Assembly (NCBI RefSeq): GCF_013401555.1 | Contig: NZ_CP058552.1 | Location: 3,162,001-3,226,000, forward strand | Direction: 5' to 3' | Source: Paenibacillus sp. E222 | Lineage (GTDB): Bacteria > Bacillota > Bacilli > Paenibacillales > Paenibacillaceae | Length of the DNA stretch: 64,000 nt | In this document: one piece after another, positions 25,350-33,705 of the stretch | Position numbering within the stretch: position 1 is the stretch's first letter | How the letters are laid out: each line of letters opens with the position of its first letter | Position numbers and translations under genes: made by a program | Notes under the pieces: model-generated | Told to the model about the DNA's origin: nothing | Seen by the model: the letters and a program-made list of their open reading frames with translations, nothing else | The model's database searches: none

Positions 25350-27655
25350 TCTGGATCTACAACGGGCGCAATATCGAAGCGGAGGTTACTTCGCATGCCA
25401 ATAAATTCAGGGCGCTCGGCATTGAAGTGATGGGAGCGCCAGCAGTCCGCAGCTTTGATTGGGCTGAGCATCAGAATTATCCAGTACTGCCGAACCGGAC
25501 GGACAACTTGCTCCAGTGGGCAGAGACAGCCGACAAGTTGAAGCTTGGCTGCGTGGTTGCTACCAACTGGACGGGGCCTTTCAGCCTCGGTGTTCCGTAT
25601 GGTATTTTTGAAACCACTTGGTATCCCATGCTGCTGCACGCGGATTTGGCCTGGAACCGCAAAGCGAATACCTCCACCTTCATCGACCGGTTTCTGGAAC
25701 GGTTTCATGGCATCAATCCTGTTACCGGACACAACCTTCTCGGCAATTACAGGGTAGAGGATTATTATGATGTGATCTGGAAGCTGATGGACGAAGTGCG
25801 CGAGCATAAGGAAGAAGCGGAACTGATCGCGATTATGCATGATTTTGAGGTGGCGACAGATCGTTCGAGGGCGATCCATAAGTACGCTTACCGCTGGGAG
25901 CTGTATCCCGGAGACGATGCGGAGTGGCGCTCACTCCAAAACAACTATACGAGAAACCGCCGCGGGCGTGAGGGTGTCCTGCCTCGGATGAAGGCTGCGC
26001 TGGAGCGTTACCAGCCCTCTGATATGGCGGAGCATTTTGTGAAATCCAGGTTCTATCTGCATGATTATCTCGAGCGTACGCTTTATCAAGAGCTGGGTCT
26101 GAACGCAATCCATCCACCAGTTGATCTGACGGCAATGAGCCTGGAAGACAAAATTGCCCTGATGTGCGTAGTAGGCACACCATCGACTCGAGCCGAGCCG
26201 GAGTTTCGCGGCAGAATGGCACAGCACCGATTCGGGGGCATCGGCATCTTTCCCCATAATATTGAGAGCGAGCAGCAGACACATGCGCTGCTTGCAGAAG
26301 TGAAGAACATAGCCGAAGGTAACGGAAGCCCTATGCCTTATTATGTTTCGGTAGATGAAGAGGGCGGCACCTTGTCCAAGTTTAAGTCCTTTTTTCCCTA
26401 TATCCCTGGCAACCGGGCAGTCGGGTTAAGTGAAGATCCGGAAGCCGCTCGTTTGCTCGGTAAAATCATTGGCAGTGAGCTGCACGCCCTTGGCATCCCC
26501 ATGAACTGGGCACCTGTGCTGGATGTGAACACGAATATAGACAATCCGGTTGTGGGTGTTCGCTCCTTTGGAGAGGACCCGCAGCTGGTGGCCCAATTCG
26601 GCGTAGCCTATATCCAGGGGATGCATGAAGCGGGTGTGGCCGTGACAGCAAAGCATTTTCCCGGGCATGGGCAAGTGAGCGGAGATTCGCATATTGTTCT
26701 GCCTGAATGTGAGCTGACGATTGAACAGTTGATGGGGGGGCCGTTGCTTCCCTTTGTTGAGGCAATTCAAGCTGGTGCGGATTCAATCATGATGGGGCAT
26801 CTGGTGTTTCCCAACATTCCGGAATCCGGCGGACTTCCAGCCTCACTCAGTCCTTTTTTTGCCACGGAACTGCTGCGGAAACGGTTGGGCTATACGGGGG
26901 TGATCTGCACCGATGATATTGAAATGGGGGCCATTCGCAAAAACTTCAGCCCGGAAGACGTGGGTGTGCTGGCTGTTCAGGCGGGGAACGATATGATCCT
27001 GATGTGCCATACGCCGGAGTTTCAGAGCCGGGTCATCGCGGGTATTCTGGCCGCTGTAAGGGATGGGCGAATCAATGAGGAGCAAATCGACGAATCGGTT
27101 CTTCGTATTCGGCAGCTGTATGACCAATTCCGGCAGTACCAAGCGGCTGCAGAGCCGATTCCCAGAGAGCAGTGGGGAGAGGCGGCCCTGATGCTGGCTC
27201 GTATGACCGTGAAAGTTAGCCGAGACCCGCAGGGCCTGATGCCACTCAAGGCTTCCATGAAATATTTGCTGATACTGCCGTTGCAGGAGCAGTTGACTCA
27301 GGCAGATAATAGTGGTTCTGCGGAGATCCGGTTAGCCTTCCTATTGAAGGATGAAGGCTTGGCTGTGGAAACATGCTACTGTGCAATGAAGCCGGATGCC
27401 GAGCAGATAAAATCTCTGGTATTGCAAGCTTCTGATGCGGATGTCGTTATCCAGGGCACCTTTAATGCCCATCTATTCACAGGTCAACTGGAACTGGCGA
27501 TGGCCTTGGCTGCGGTTAAGCCACTGCTAAATCTGGTGCTGCGCAATCCCTATGATGATGCCGCACTGCCGCAGACAGCCGGATGCATTCTGCTGTGTTC
27601 AACCTCCGATTACTCACTGAGGGCACTGGTGGAGTGCATGACAGACTCGAAGTGA
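25289..27655 (+). CDS. GH20 C-terminal part plus NagZ-type GH3 domain (second half of the fusion)
   Basis: As read here, 788 residues from an internal ATG without a ribosome binding site. Residues 1-270 complete the GH20 barrel (MIWIYNGR, VVATNWTGPFS, TTWYPMLLHADLAWN). Residues 280-625 are a GH3 N-terminal domain of the NagZ type: a VDEEGGTLSKF substrate loop, AKHFPGHGQVSGDSH with the catalytic His (near 455-465), and VICTDDIEMGAI with the nucleophile Asp (near 541). A GH3 C-terminal-like tail follows. NagZ enzymes remove terminal beta-GlcNAc, and some homologues are phosphorylases. It almost certainly continues the GH20 reading frame at 24087. No signal peptide; a cytoplasmic role after import is likely. 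Confidence 0.85.
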   Translation: MLDKCPPEELAKLDQRSVAMIWIYNGRNIEAEVTSHANKFRALGIEVMGAPAVRSFDWAEHQNYPVLPNRTDNLLQWAETADKLKLGCVVATNWTGPFSLGVPYGIFETTWYPMLLHADLAWNRKANTSTFIDRFLERFHGINPVTGHNLLGNYRVEDYYDVIWKLMDEVREHKEEAELIAIMHDFEVATDRSRAIHKYAYRWELYPGDDAEWRSLQNNYTRNRRGREGVLPRMKAALERYQPSDMAEHFVKSRFYLHDYLERTLYQELGLNAIHPPVDLTAMSLEDKIALMCVVGTPSTRAEPEFRGRMAQHRFGGIGIFPHNIESEQQTHALLAEVKNIAEGNGSPMPYYVSVDEEGGTLSKFKSFFPYIPGNRAVGLSEDPEAARLLGKIIGSELHALGIPMNWAPVLDVNTNIDNPVVGVRSFGEDPQLVAQFGVAYIQGMHEAGVAVTAKHFPGHGQVSGDSHIVLPECELTIEQLMGGPLLPFVEAIQAGADSIMMGHLVFPNIPESGGLPASLSPFFATELLRKRLGYTGVICTDDIEMGAIRKNFSPEDVGVLAVQAGNDMILMCHTPEFQSRVIAGILAAVRDGRINEEQIDESVLRIRQLYDQFRQYQAAAEPIPREQWGEAALMLARMTVKVSRDPQGLMPLKASMKYLLILPLQEQLTQADNSGSAEIRLAFLLKDEGLAVETCYCAMKPDAEQIKSLVLQASDADVVIQGTFNAHLFTGQLELAMALAAVKPLLNLVLRNPYDDAALPQTAGCILLCSTSDYSLRALVECMTDSK

Positions 27656-27696
27656 TTTGTCAGTGATGAGCTGTTCAACAGGGCAATGAAATTATC

Positions 27697-27728
27697 CAAA
27701 AGCTCAAAAGCTCAAAAGCTCAAAAGCT
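27697..27728 (+). repeat. Four perfect 8-bp tandem repeats
   Basis: Four uninterrupted copies of CAAAAGCT downstream of the GH3 stop codon. Non-coding; possibly a slippage product. Confidence 0.85.
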
Positions 27729-27807
27729 CGTATGCATTTGCCAACCTTCATTCTTACAAGTGATCTAGCTTGAAAGTCAAAGATAAAAGATAGAGCATGA
27801 AAAACCG

Positions 27808-27836
27808 AAAAGCCTGCTACTTTGCGGGCTTTTGTC
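27808..27836 (+). terminator. Terminator of the amino-sugar operon
   Basis: Stem AAAAGCCTGC (27808-27817) and GCGGGCTTTT (27824-27833). It lies between convergent genes and may act on both strands. Confidence 0.75.
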
Positions 27837-27944
27837 AATCTTAAGTTTGATGCTCTTCCCTATGAATAGATTTTCATCATTTCTCCGAATTCTAGCGTCT
27901 TCTTTTCAAAAAAAGTTTTATACATCCTCACCTATAGCAATCGT

Positions 27945-28808
27945 TTATAGCTGTCTTATGACAAGAGGCTTTCTCGACATCATCCATGCTGCAATCAGCA
28001 AGGCGAGCGCCACCAATATTCCGGATTCTCCAGTCCATAGCAGAACGTTCTTGCCACTGGAAGAGATATCGAAGGCATCCTGGATCACGGCATTCCAACA
28101 GGCATGGAGGAGAATCGCAGGCCATATGCTGCCCGTTGTTAAGCGCAAGCGGCTGATCAGATAACTGAAAGAGGTCACTGAAATCATAAACAGGATAACC
28201 GATAAGGCCGGATACGGACCGGAATAATAATTTGCAAAAAGCATTACGGGAAGGTGCCAGACCCCCCAAATAATTCCGCTCGTCAGCACGGGTCTGGGTA
28301 TACGGGCGTCGATTAGTCGAGTGAGCATATAGCCTCTCCATCCGAGCTCCTCTCCTGAACTGCTGATTATACCGATTGCAGTACCCGCAATCATTTGAAA
28401 AAGTATCGTTCCTGCAAGGATAACACCAGATGGACCCTCAATGAATGAGTCTGGTGTAACATACTGAACAAGTCCCGTAACCCATGCGATTCCATAAGCA
28501 AATAAACCAATGACGACTGGAAAAAGCAAGATGAAAGGCAACGACTTCAGTGTCTGCTTCCCACCAATCCGCAGGGAAATATCCGAGATGCCTTCACGCA
28601 GCACGATACGGGCGAAGATGGAGGACAAGCCAGGTGTCCACATGAGAAGCAGGCCGAAAATAGGTGCTTTCGTAATCAGTACATAACTGAGGATGGAGAG
28701 CGGGATGAGCATGGCAAAGAAAACGAGCAGTCCTCGCCTGGCTTTTTGAATAAGAACCTTTTCCTCCTCTGAATTCAAGCTGGGCATGGTGCTAAAATTT
28801 GTGCTCAT
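27945..28808 (-). CDS. CPBP family intramembrane protease
   Basis: A 287-residue membrane protein with about seven to eight hydrophobic segments. CPBP/Abi motifs are SGEELGWRGYML (EExxxR), IIWGVWHLPVM (the His motif) and LLHACWNA (the last conserved motif), expected to form the intramembrane active site. Such proteins process prenylated or membrane substrates or give bacteriocin self-immunity; the role here is unknown. The ATG at 28808 is preceded by AAAGGAG at 8 bases, so the longer start at 28829 is rejected. It converges with the amino-sugar operon. Confidence 0.85.
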   Translation of the reverse strand: MSTNFSTMPSLNSEEEKVLIQKARRGLLVFFAMLIPLSILSYVLITKAPIFGLLLMWTPGLSSIFARIVLREGISDISLRIGGKQTLKSLPFILLFPVVIGLFAYGIAWVTGLVQYVTPDSFIEGPSGVILAGTILFQMIAGTAIGIISSSGEELGWRGYMLTRLIDARIPRPVLTSGIIWGVWHLPVMLFANYYSGPYPALSVILFMISVTSFSYLISRLRLTTGSIWPAILLHACWNAVIQDAFDISSSGKNVLLWTGESGILVALALLIAAWMMSRKPLVIRQL

Positions 28809-29016
28809 TGTGATAGCTCCTTTAATCAAAATATGTATGTCGCTTTGCAGTATAACAGTGGATCTATCCTGATCAGAACAAACTCAAGCCCAGTCTTTGT
28901 CCAAGACCCTAGCCCAGGGAGGAAAGGACTAAAGTATAGTGACGTTTTTTTAAAATGAAGTGAATTTAAGCCATTTTAAAGCCCTTTTTATAAAATGTTA
29001 ACTTCCTTAGCAGCAC

Positions 29017-29046
29017 AAAGAGCACGTTTCAAACGCGCTCTTTATG
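29017..29046. terminator. Hairpin between the SDR and CPBP genes
   Basis: Imperfect stem AAAGAGC-A-CGTTT with AAACG-C-GCTCTTT (29017-29043), lying 58 bases past the stop codon of the SDR gene at 29101. It may terminate that minus-strand gene. Confidence 0.5.
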
Positions 29047-29100
29047 TTTGTTCTTCTCTGGTTGTCACGGAAATTCTTTTTAATTCTGTTGGAATTTCGA

Positions 29101-29820
29101 TTAAGCGTTTATATCCGTAATTGCCGGCATATTAATTTCTTTTACACAGGCTGCATTGGACAGGCTGACGATGCATTTTACGATAGAAACCATATCCTGA
29201 AGAGGGATGCGTGTACCATTATATTCGGAAAGAGCGCGGTCAATGCCATCTTTATATGGAACTTCGGCTGCGAGTTCTCCCGGGTTGATACACGTAACCG
29301 CAATCCGGTCTTTTCTTGTATGTTCTCTCAAGGCTTCTGTAACTCCACGAATGGCAAATTTGGAGGCGACAAAAGAAACTTGAGTACTGTTCGCATTGTT
29401 CAGACCTGCAGTCGAGCCAATAAGAATGATTTTTCCAGCTGTTGATTGCCTGAGGTGGGGTAATAATGCCTGAATACAAACAATAGCGGATGTTACATTC
29501 ACATGAATCAGATTACTGATCTCGGCGGGGGTGTCCTTATCGAACGTATAGTGGTCCTCGAACCCCTCTTTTTCCCAAATGCCCACATTGTAAATGAGAA
29601 CATCTAAAGTCTCGTTCTGAAGCGCATCGCAGATCTGTTCGGATGCATGGAGATCAGACAGATCTGCCTGTATCCATATGCGTTCCACGCCATCCTCCAG
29701 CTTCAAGTTATCAGGTTTTGTGCGAGATACAATCCAGACTTTATCACCTTGCTCAGGTACACCCCTGACAAATGCATCTCCTAACCCTTTGCTGGCACCA
29801 AATACAAGATAGTTTTTCAA
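29101..29820 (-). CDS. SDR-family protein lacking the catalytic tyrosine
   Basis: A 239-residue Rossmann-fold protein. The cofactor motif is GASKGLG (residues 8-14), the NNAG equivalent is YNVG, and the Ser of the triad is in IGSTAGL. The expected YxxxK is FVASK: Phe replaces the catalytic Tyr while Lys is kept. It may have lost oxidoreductase activity or use another residue; NAD(P) binding should persist. The start is TTG at 29820, with AAGGAGC about 8 bases upstream. It lies 61 bases downstream of the HxlR gene on the same strand, so the two may be an operon. Confidence 0.8.
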   Translation of the reverse strand: MKNYLVFGASKGLGDAFVRGVPEQGDKVWIVSRTKPDNLKLEDGVERIWIQADLSDLHASEQICDALQNETLDVLIYNVGIWEKEGFEDHYTFDKDTPAEISNLIHVNVTSAIVCIQALLPHLRQSTAGKIILIGSTAGLNNANSTQVSFVASKFAIRGVTEALREHTRKDRIAVTCINPGELAAEVPYKDGIDRALSEYNGTRIPLQDMVSIVKCIVSLSNAACVKEINMPAITDINA

Positions 29821-29881
29821 TTTAATTGCTCCTTCTTCTCAAAGTGTCAGCCTATAGGTACGAGCTCAAAAAGTAGGCTCT

Positions 29882-30229
29882 TTATTTTTCCAATAGTATA
29901 ATGTCTTCTCCTTGTTGTTGCCTTAATGCGATATTTTCCCGCCCCCATGTGCACATCACATCCACGATCTTGTTGGCAGTTACTCCATACTCTGTAAGGC
30001 TGTATTCGACTTTGGGCGGCATCTGTTGGTAAACATGTCTTCTGACAAGGCCATCGCTCTCAAGCTCGCGTAATTGCTGGATCAGGACCTTTTGCGAGAT
30101 ACCGTCTATACTGCGCTGCAACTCCCCTGTCCTTTTCACACCGGACATTAATAAACATATGATTAGCGCTTTCCATTTGCCGCCAATAATTTCGAGTGTC
30201 GCTTCGATTCCCAGGTTATATTGCTTCAT
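29882..30229 (-). CDS. HxlR family transcriptional regulator
   Basis: A 115-residue winged helix-turn-helix protein with all HxlR landmarks: IIGGKWKALIICLLM at the start, ISQKVLIQQLRELESDGLV as the recognition segment and MPPKVEYSLTEYG in the wing. GAGGTGA precedes the ATG. It is divergent from the quinone reductase gene at 30618 and upstream of an SDR gene on its own strand. HxlR regulators often control adjacent redox enzymes in response to electrophiles, so either neighbour is a plausible target. Confidence 0.9.
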   Translation of the reverse strand: MKQYNLGIEATLEIIGGKWKALIICLLMSGVKRTGELQRSIDGISQKVLIQQLRELESDGLVRRHVYQQMPPKVEYSLTEYGVTANKIVDVMCTWGRENIALRQQQGEDIILLEK

Positions 30230-30404
30230 GACATATCACCTCGTTTATGTTACATCTTGCGGATGTGGTATAACTAGTTATTTTCTCACAATAAGGCTGA
30301 TGAAGTCCATACACACTTTGAAGTAACCATCTTACTTTCGGGTGTGTATTTTCTTTTTTTCAGCCTTATATGATAATGGCCATATTCAAAAAAAGCCTAT
30401 AGCT

Positions 30405-30605
30405 GAACCTTATAAATTGAACAGAACATTTACACGAGAACGGAGAGGACAGAAATAACCTGAAGAAGCGGAGCGTTCGCCTTTATCCCCGGATTTTCCC
30501 CTTTTGAAAAGGGAATCAAAAAATCTGGGGATAACAGCGATCGGAAGGTTGTTCTGTCATCGGAGTGGCAAGTGTCAAAATTCTTTAGTTCAATTTATAT
30601 AGAAA
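30405..30605. repeat. Structured palindromic element with terminal inverted repeats
   Basis: About 190 bp bounded by an exact 12-bp inverted repeat, TATAAATTGAAC (30411-30422) and GTTCAATTTATA (30588-30599). Inside are nested pairs: GACAGAA (30448-30454) with TTCTGTC (30552-30558), TTATCCCC (30483-30490) with GGGGATAA (30527-30534), and a TTCCC/GGGAA hairpin tip. There is no open reading frame. It resembles a MITE-like or REP-like mobile repeat, or a structured RNA, inserted upstream of the quinone reductase. Whether other copies exist cannot be seen in this window. Confidence 0.65.
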
Positions 30606-30617
30606 GGAATGTTAATC

Positions 30618-31169
30618 ATGAAAACACTCGTCATTCTGGCGCATCCCAATATAGAGGTTTCAAGAGTAAATCAACGCTGGAAAAAGGAGCTGTTGCAACA
30701 CTCTGATATTACAATTCATGAGATTTATAAAACCTATCCTGATTGGAACATCGATGTATCCAGAGAACAAAAGTTACTCGAAGCATATGATCATATTATT
30801 TTGCAGTTTCCGTTATATTGGTACAGCTATCCACCTTTGTTGAAAAAGTGGTTAGATGATGTGTTTACTTACGGATGGGCGTATGGATCCACAGGTAACA
30901 AGCTGCATGGGAAAAAGATGGGTTTGGCCATGTCTATTGGCGATAAGAAGGAAAATTACACGCAGGGTGGCTCCGTGTCCTTTACTGTAGATGAGGTGGT
31001 TACGCCTTTTAAAGCCAGCATAAATCATGTTGGCGCCGCAGCGTTACCGTATTTTGCAGTCTTTGGTGCCTCATTTCAAGCTACCGATGAAGAAATTAAC
31101 CAAAGCGCACAAGATTATATCCGTTATATCTATGAGTATCAGAACGAAGTGGGGAATCTATCGATTTAA
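30618..31169 (+). CDS. NAD(P)H-dependent quinone oxidoreductase, flavodoxin fold
   Basis: A 183-residue cytoplasmic flavoprotein of the NQO1/KefF/MdaB group. LVILAHPNIEVSRVNQ is the phosphate-binding start. The block YDHIILQFPLYWYSYPPLLKKWLDDVFTYGWAYG contains the conserved FPLYWYS and FxYGxAYG flavin and substrate loops. It reduces quinones or electrophiles with NAD(P)H. The ATG at 30618 is chosen because AAAGGA (30603-30608) sits at proper distance; the ATG at 30609 is too close. It is divergent from an HxlR regulator, separated from it by the structured palindromic element. Confidence 0.9.
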   Translation: MKTLVILAHPNIEVSRVNQRWKKELLQHSDITIHEIYKTYPDWNIDVSREQKLLEAYDHIILQFPLYWYSYPPLLKKWLDDVFTYGWAYGSTGNKLHGKKMGLAMSIGDKKENYTQGGSVSFTVDEVVTPFKASINHVGAAALPYFAVFGASFQATDEEINQSAQDYIRYIYEYQNEVGNLSI

Positions 31170-31266
31170 ACAGAGCGATGCAGTCGTTAAAATAAGTTAT
31201 AATTCAGAACGGTGCAAACGGGAGCAAAAAAACGTGTGTCAGATGGATTAAACCTAAATAACTATG

Positions 31267-31318
31267 AAAAGGGCTGTCTCAAAAGTCATGAGCATGACTT
31301 TTGGGACAGCCCTTTTGA
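31267..31318 (+). terminator. Strong terminator after the quinone reductase
   Basis: Long stem: AAAAGGGCTGTC (31267-31278) with GACAGCCCTTTT (31305-31316), extended inward by AAAAGTCATG/CATGACTTTT. Confidence 0.85.
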
Positions 31319-31366
31319 CACGAAAATACCAGACTACACAAGGCTGGTTTGTTGTATAAAGCTATA

Positions 31367-31606
31367 TTAAATCATCTTTTTGTTCCCGATTGTTGGAAAA
31401 GGTTCTTTTGAGTTCTTGTAATAAATAAATGAAATGGTCTCCCACTCATCCCTCATCATATTCATGTTACCCCTTTGTTTAAACGCAAGATTACAAAGTT
31501 CATATATTGTTTCTTGCCTTAATCTTATATGTCCTATGAATAATGGTGAATTGACGCCTGTCTTTTGTCCACACCGCTGCTTTAATGTTTGAATATTACT
31601 ATTCAT
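31367..31606 (-). CDS. Possible small Spo0E-like protein
   Basis: A 79-residue frame with no strong ribosome binding site. Residues about 29-66 (IRLRQETIYELCNL ... DEWETISFIYYK) resemble the two-helix Spo0E family of aspartyl-phosphate phosphatases, which have LRxxL near the start and SxxLDxLIxxY near the end. Here the signature Ser and Asp are replaced by Arg and Glu. If real, it might not dephosphorylate Spo0A. It sits between a strong terminator and spore-surface genes. A chance open frame remains possible. Confidence 0.35.
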   Translation of the reverse strand: MNSNIQTLKQRCGQKTGVNSPLFIGHIRLRQETIYELCNLAFKQRGNMNMMRDEWETISFIYYKNSKEPFPTIGNKKMI

Positions 31607-31653
31607 GTGAGCTTAAGAGAGTAAGAGGTTCATAAAAAGGTGGGATGGGGAAG

Positions 31654-32013
31654 ATGGCTATTTTATCAACTGGGCCGATTGAAAACAATCCGGTTTCTGG
31701 TGTTAGACCGACACAACAGGTAACGATTAGATTGGTAAGTCGAACTGCTGTAGACTCTGTAACAGTATCCGTTCAGGGGTATGTGCTGAGCACAACAAGA
31801 ACGCTGTATGTGAGTGAAATGATCAGTATTGCACCTAACGAAGCACTGACCAGAAATTATTTTGCAGACTTAGATGCTTTTGAATTTGTTTTTGAAACCA
31901 GTACAGAAGGTGCGGAAGAAGTAGGAATCTCAGTATGGGGCAAACAAGCGTCGGGACAATTGGTAGATGCACACCGGGTGGTGGAGCACGAAAAAACAGT
32001 TCAAAACATCTAG
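31654..32013 (+). CDS. Spore-surface-type protein, short paralogue of the collagen-like protein
   Basis: A 119-residue protein that is homologous over nearly its whole length to the N-terminal ~110 residues of the collagen-like protein at 32051. Shared blocks are [18 protein letters not shown], the RTLYVSE/RVLYISE segment, NYFA.LDAFEF and VSVWGK/ISVWGK. It has no collagen repeats. The start at 31654 (MAILSTG) matches the paralogue start (MSFLSTG), so the ATG at 31645 is rejected. No signal peptide, as for spore-coat and exosporium proteins made in the mother cell. The shared domain may be an assembly or targeting domain; this is inference. Confidence 0.7.
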   Translation: MAILSTGPIENNPVSGVRPTQQVTIRLVSRTAVDSVTVSVQGYVLSTTRTLYVSEMISIAPNEALTRNYFADLDAFEFVFETSTEGAEEVGISVWGKQASGQLVDAHRVVEHEKTVQNI

Positions 32014-32050
32014 CAGATAAAATTTACTCAAAAGAAAGGGGAGAGTAACG

Positions 32051-33475
32051 ATGAGCTTTTTATCAACAGGGCCGATTGAAAATAATCCTGTTAGTGGTGT
32101 AAGACCGACTCAGTCAGTTACGATCAAATTAGATAACCGCAGTGATGTGGCTACCTCAACCATACAAATACAAGGGTATTACATGAGTGGTGGAATGAGA
32201 GTTCTGTATATCAGTGAGACTTTTGACCTTGCACCCAATCAGGTAATAACCAACAACTACTTTGCCAATCTGGATGCCTTCGAGTTTACTTTTACAACAA
32301 CAGCGACGATTAATGATCCTATTCAAGTATCAGTTTGGGGTAAGAGCAGCACAGGCTCTTTGGTAACAGCCCATCGTTTGGTTTCTTCCGAATTGCTAGG
32401 CGAAATCCCAAGCATTACTGGGGCCACAGGAGCAACGGGAGCAACAGGCACCGCAGGTACAACTGGAGCAACGGGAGCAACAGGTACAGCAGGTACAACC
32501 GGAGCAACAGGAGCGACAGGTACAGCAGGTGTAACCGGGGTAACGGGAGCAACAGGTACAGCAGGTACGACTGGAGTAACGGGAGCAACAGGCACCGCAG
32601 GTACAACCGGAGTAACGGGAGCAACAGGCACCGCAGGTACGACCGGAGCAACGGGAGCGACAGGTACAGCAGGTGTAACCGGGGTAACGGGAGCAACAGG
32701 CACCGCAGGTACGACCGGGGTAACAGGAGCAACGGGTACAGCAGGTACAACTGGTGTAACGGGAGCGACAGGTACAGCAGGTGTAACCGGGGTAACGGGA
32801 GCAACAGGCACCGCAGGTACGACCGGGGTAACAGGAGCAACGGGTACAGCAGGTACAACCGGAGTAACGGGAACAACAGGCACCGCAGGTACGACCGGAG
32901 CAACGGGAGCGACAGGCACCGCAGGTGTAACCGGGGCTACTGGTGCGACAGGTTCTGGAGCAATTATTCCTTATGCATCAGGACTTCCGGTTGCGTTGAC
33001 TACGGTATTGGGCGGCCTTCTGAATACCTCCAGTTTAGTTGGTTTTGGCAACAGTGCTACAGGGGTAAGTGTTAATGGAGGAATTATTGATCTCACAGGC
33101 GCTGCTGGAACGTTGCTTAACTTTGCTTTCTCCGCATCGCGTACAGGAACGATTACTTCACTGGCTGCATATTTCAGCACGACAGCCGGACTGAGCTTGG
33201 TTGGATCTACAGTAACCATAACTGCACAATTATTCCGCTCCACTACACCGAATAACTCCTTTACAGCTGTACCTGGTGCATTGGTCACTTTGGCTCCCCC
33301 ACTCACCGGAATTCTGGCACTGGGCACAATATCCAGCGGATTGACTACAGGACTGAGCATTCCGGTAGCCGCAGGTGACCGCCTGCTTATGGTCTTCTCG
33401 GCATCTGTAACAGCCGGAGTTGATGTGGCTACAACCATAGCCGGATATGCAAGCGGCGGTCTGACCATCACTTAA
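32051..33475 (+). CDS. Collagen-like exosporium protein with BclB-type C-terminal domain
   Basis: A 474-residue protein. Residues 1-118 are the domain shared with the upstream gene. Residues about 120-305 are an uninterrupted Gly-X-Thr collagen-like region ([12 protein letters not shown] triplets) rich in Thr, a likely O-glycosylation surface. Residues 306-474 match the C-terminal domain of BclB-related exosporium glycoproteins ([22 protein letters not shown] ... [13 protein letters not shown]). It should form trimeric fibres on the spore surface. No signal peptide. A good ribosome binding site (GGGGAGAG) precedes the ATG. Repeat number may vary between strains. Confidence 0.85.
   Translation: MSFLSTGPIENNPVSGVRPTQSVTIKLDNRSDVATSTIQIQGYYMSGGMRVLYISETFDLAPNQVITNNYFANLDAFEFTFTTTATINDPIQVSVWGKSSTGSLVTAHRLVSSELLGEIPSITGATGATGATGTAGTTGATGATGTAGTTGATGATGTAGVTGVTGATGTAGTTGVTGATGTAGTTGVTGATGTAGTTGATGATGTAGVTGVTGATGTAGTTGVTGATGTAGTTGVTGATGTAGVTGVTGATGTAGTTGVTGATGTAGTTGVTGTTGTAGTTGATGATGTAGVTGATGATGSGAIIPYASGLPVALTTVLGGLLNTSSLVGFGNSATGVSVNGGIIDLTGAAGTLLNFAFSASRTGTITSLAAYFSTTAGLSLVGSTVTITAQLFRSTTPNNSFTAVPGALVTLAPPLTGILALGTISSGLTTGLSIPVAAGDRLLMVFSASVTAGVDVATTIAGYASGGLTIT
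32415..32952 (+). repeat. Collagen-coding tandem repeats, about 36-bp period
   Basis: Degenerate direct repeats with a main period of 36 bp (four Gly-X-Thr triplets), nested in 9-bp units such as GGAGCAACG, GGTACAGCA and GGTGTAACC. Purely coding; expansion and contraction would stay in frame. Confidence 0.85.
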
Positions 33476-33499
33476 CGGAAAATTATATATCAAGTTGTT

Positions 33500-33543
33500 A
33501 AACAGGGACCTTTATCATGTTGATGAGAGGTCCCTGTTTATAT
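33500..33543 (+). terminator. Terminator after the collagen-like gene
   Basis: Perfect stem AAACAGGGACCT (33500-33511) and AGGTCCCTGTTT (33528-33539). Confidence 0.8.
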
Positions 33544-33705
33544 GTGATTACACCGGTAAAAGGATAGCTACACATGTTACCATAGATTAGTATGACCGCT
33601 TTTAGGACAGGTTGGTAACAGTCTGGCACTCTTAACCTATCCAAAAGGAGACGTATATAAAATTGGGTTGGGTGGGAGAACGAATAAGTCTGATGAGCGC
33701 CGTGT

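Noticed and set aside
30405..30605. Insertion sequence upstream of the quinone reductase
   Set aside because: Inverted ends are present but there is no transposase frame; at most a non-autonomous element.
32323..32952. Long open frames on the minus strand and a repeat array that could suggest CRISPR
   Set aside because: The array is the Gly-X-Thr coding repeat of the collagen-like gene; units are nested multiples of 9 bp with no unique spacers. The antisense frames (Pro/Val- or Leu-rich) are mirror images of the repeat.
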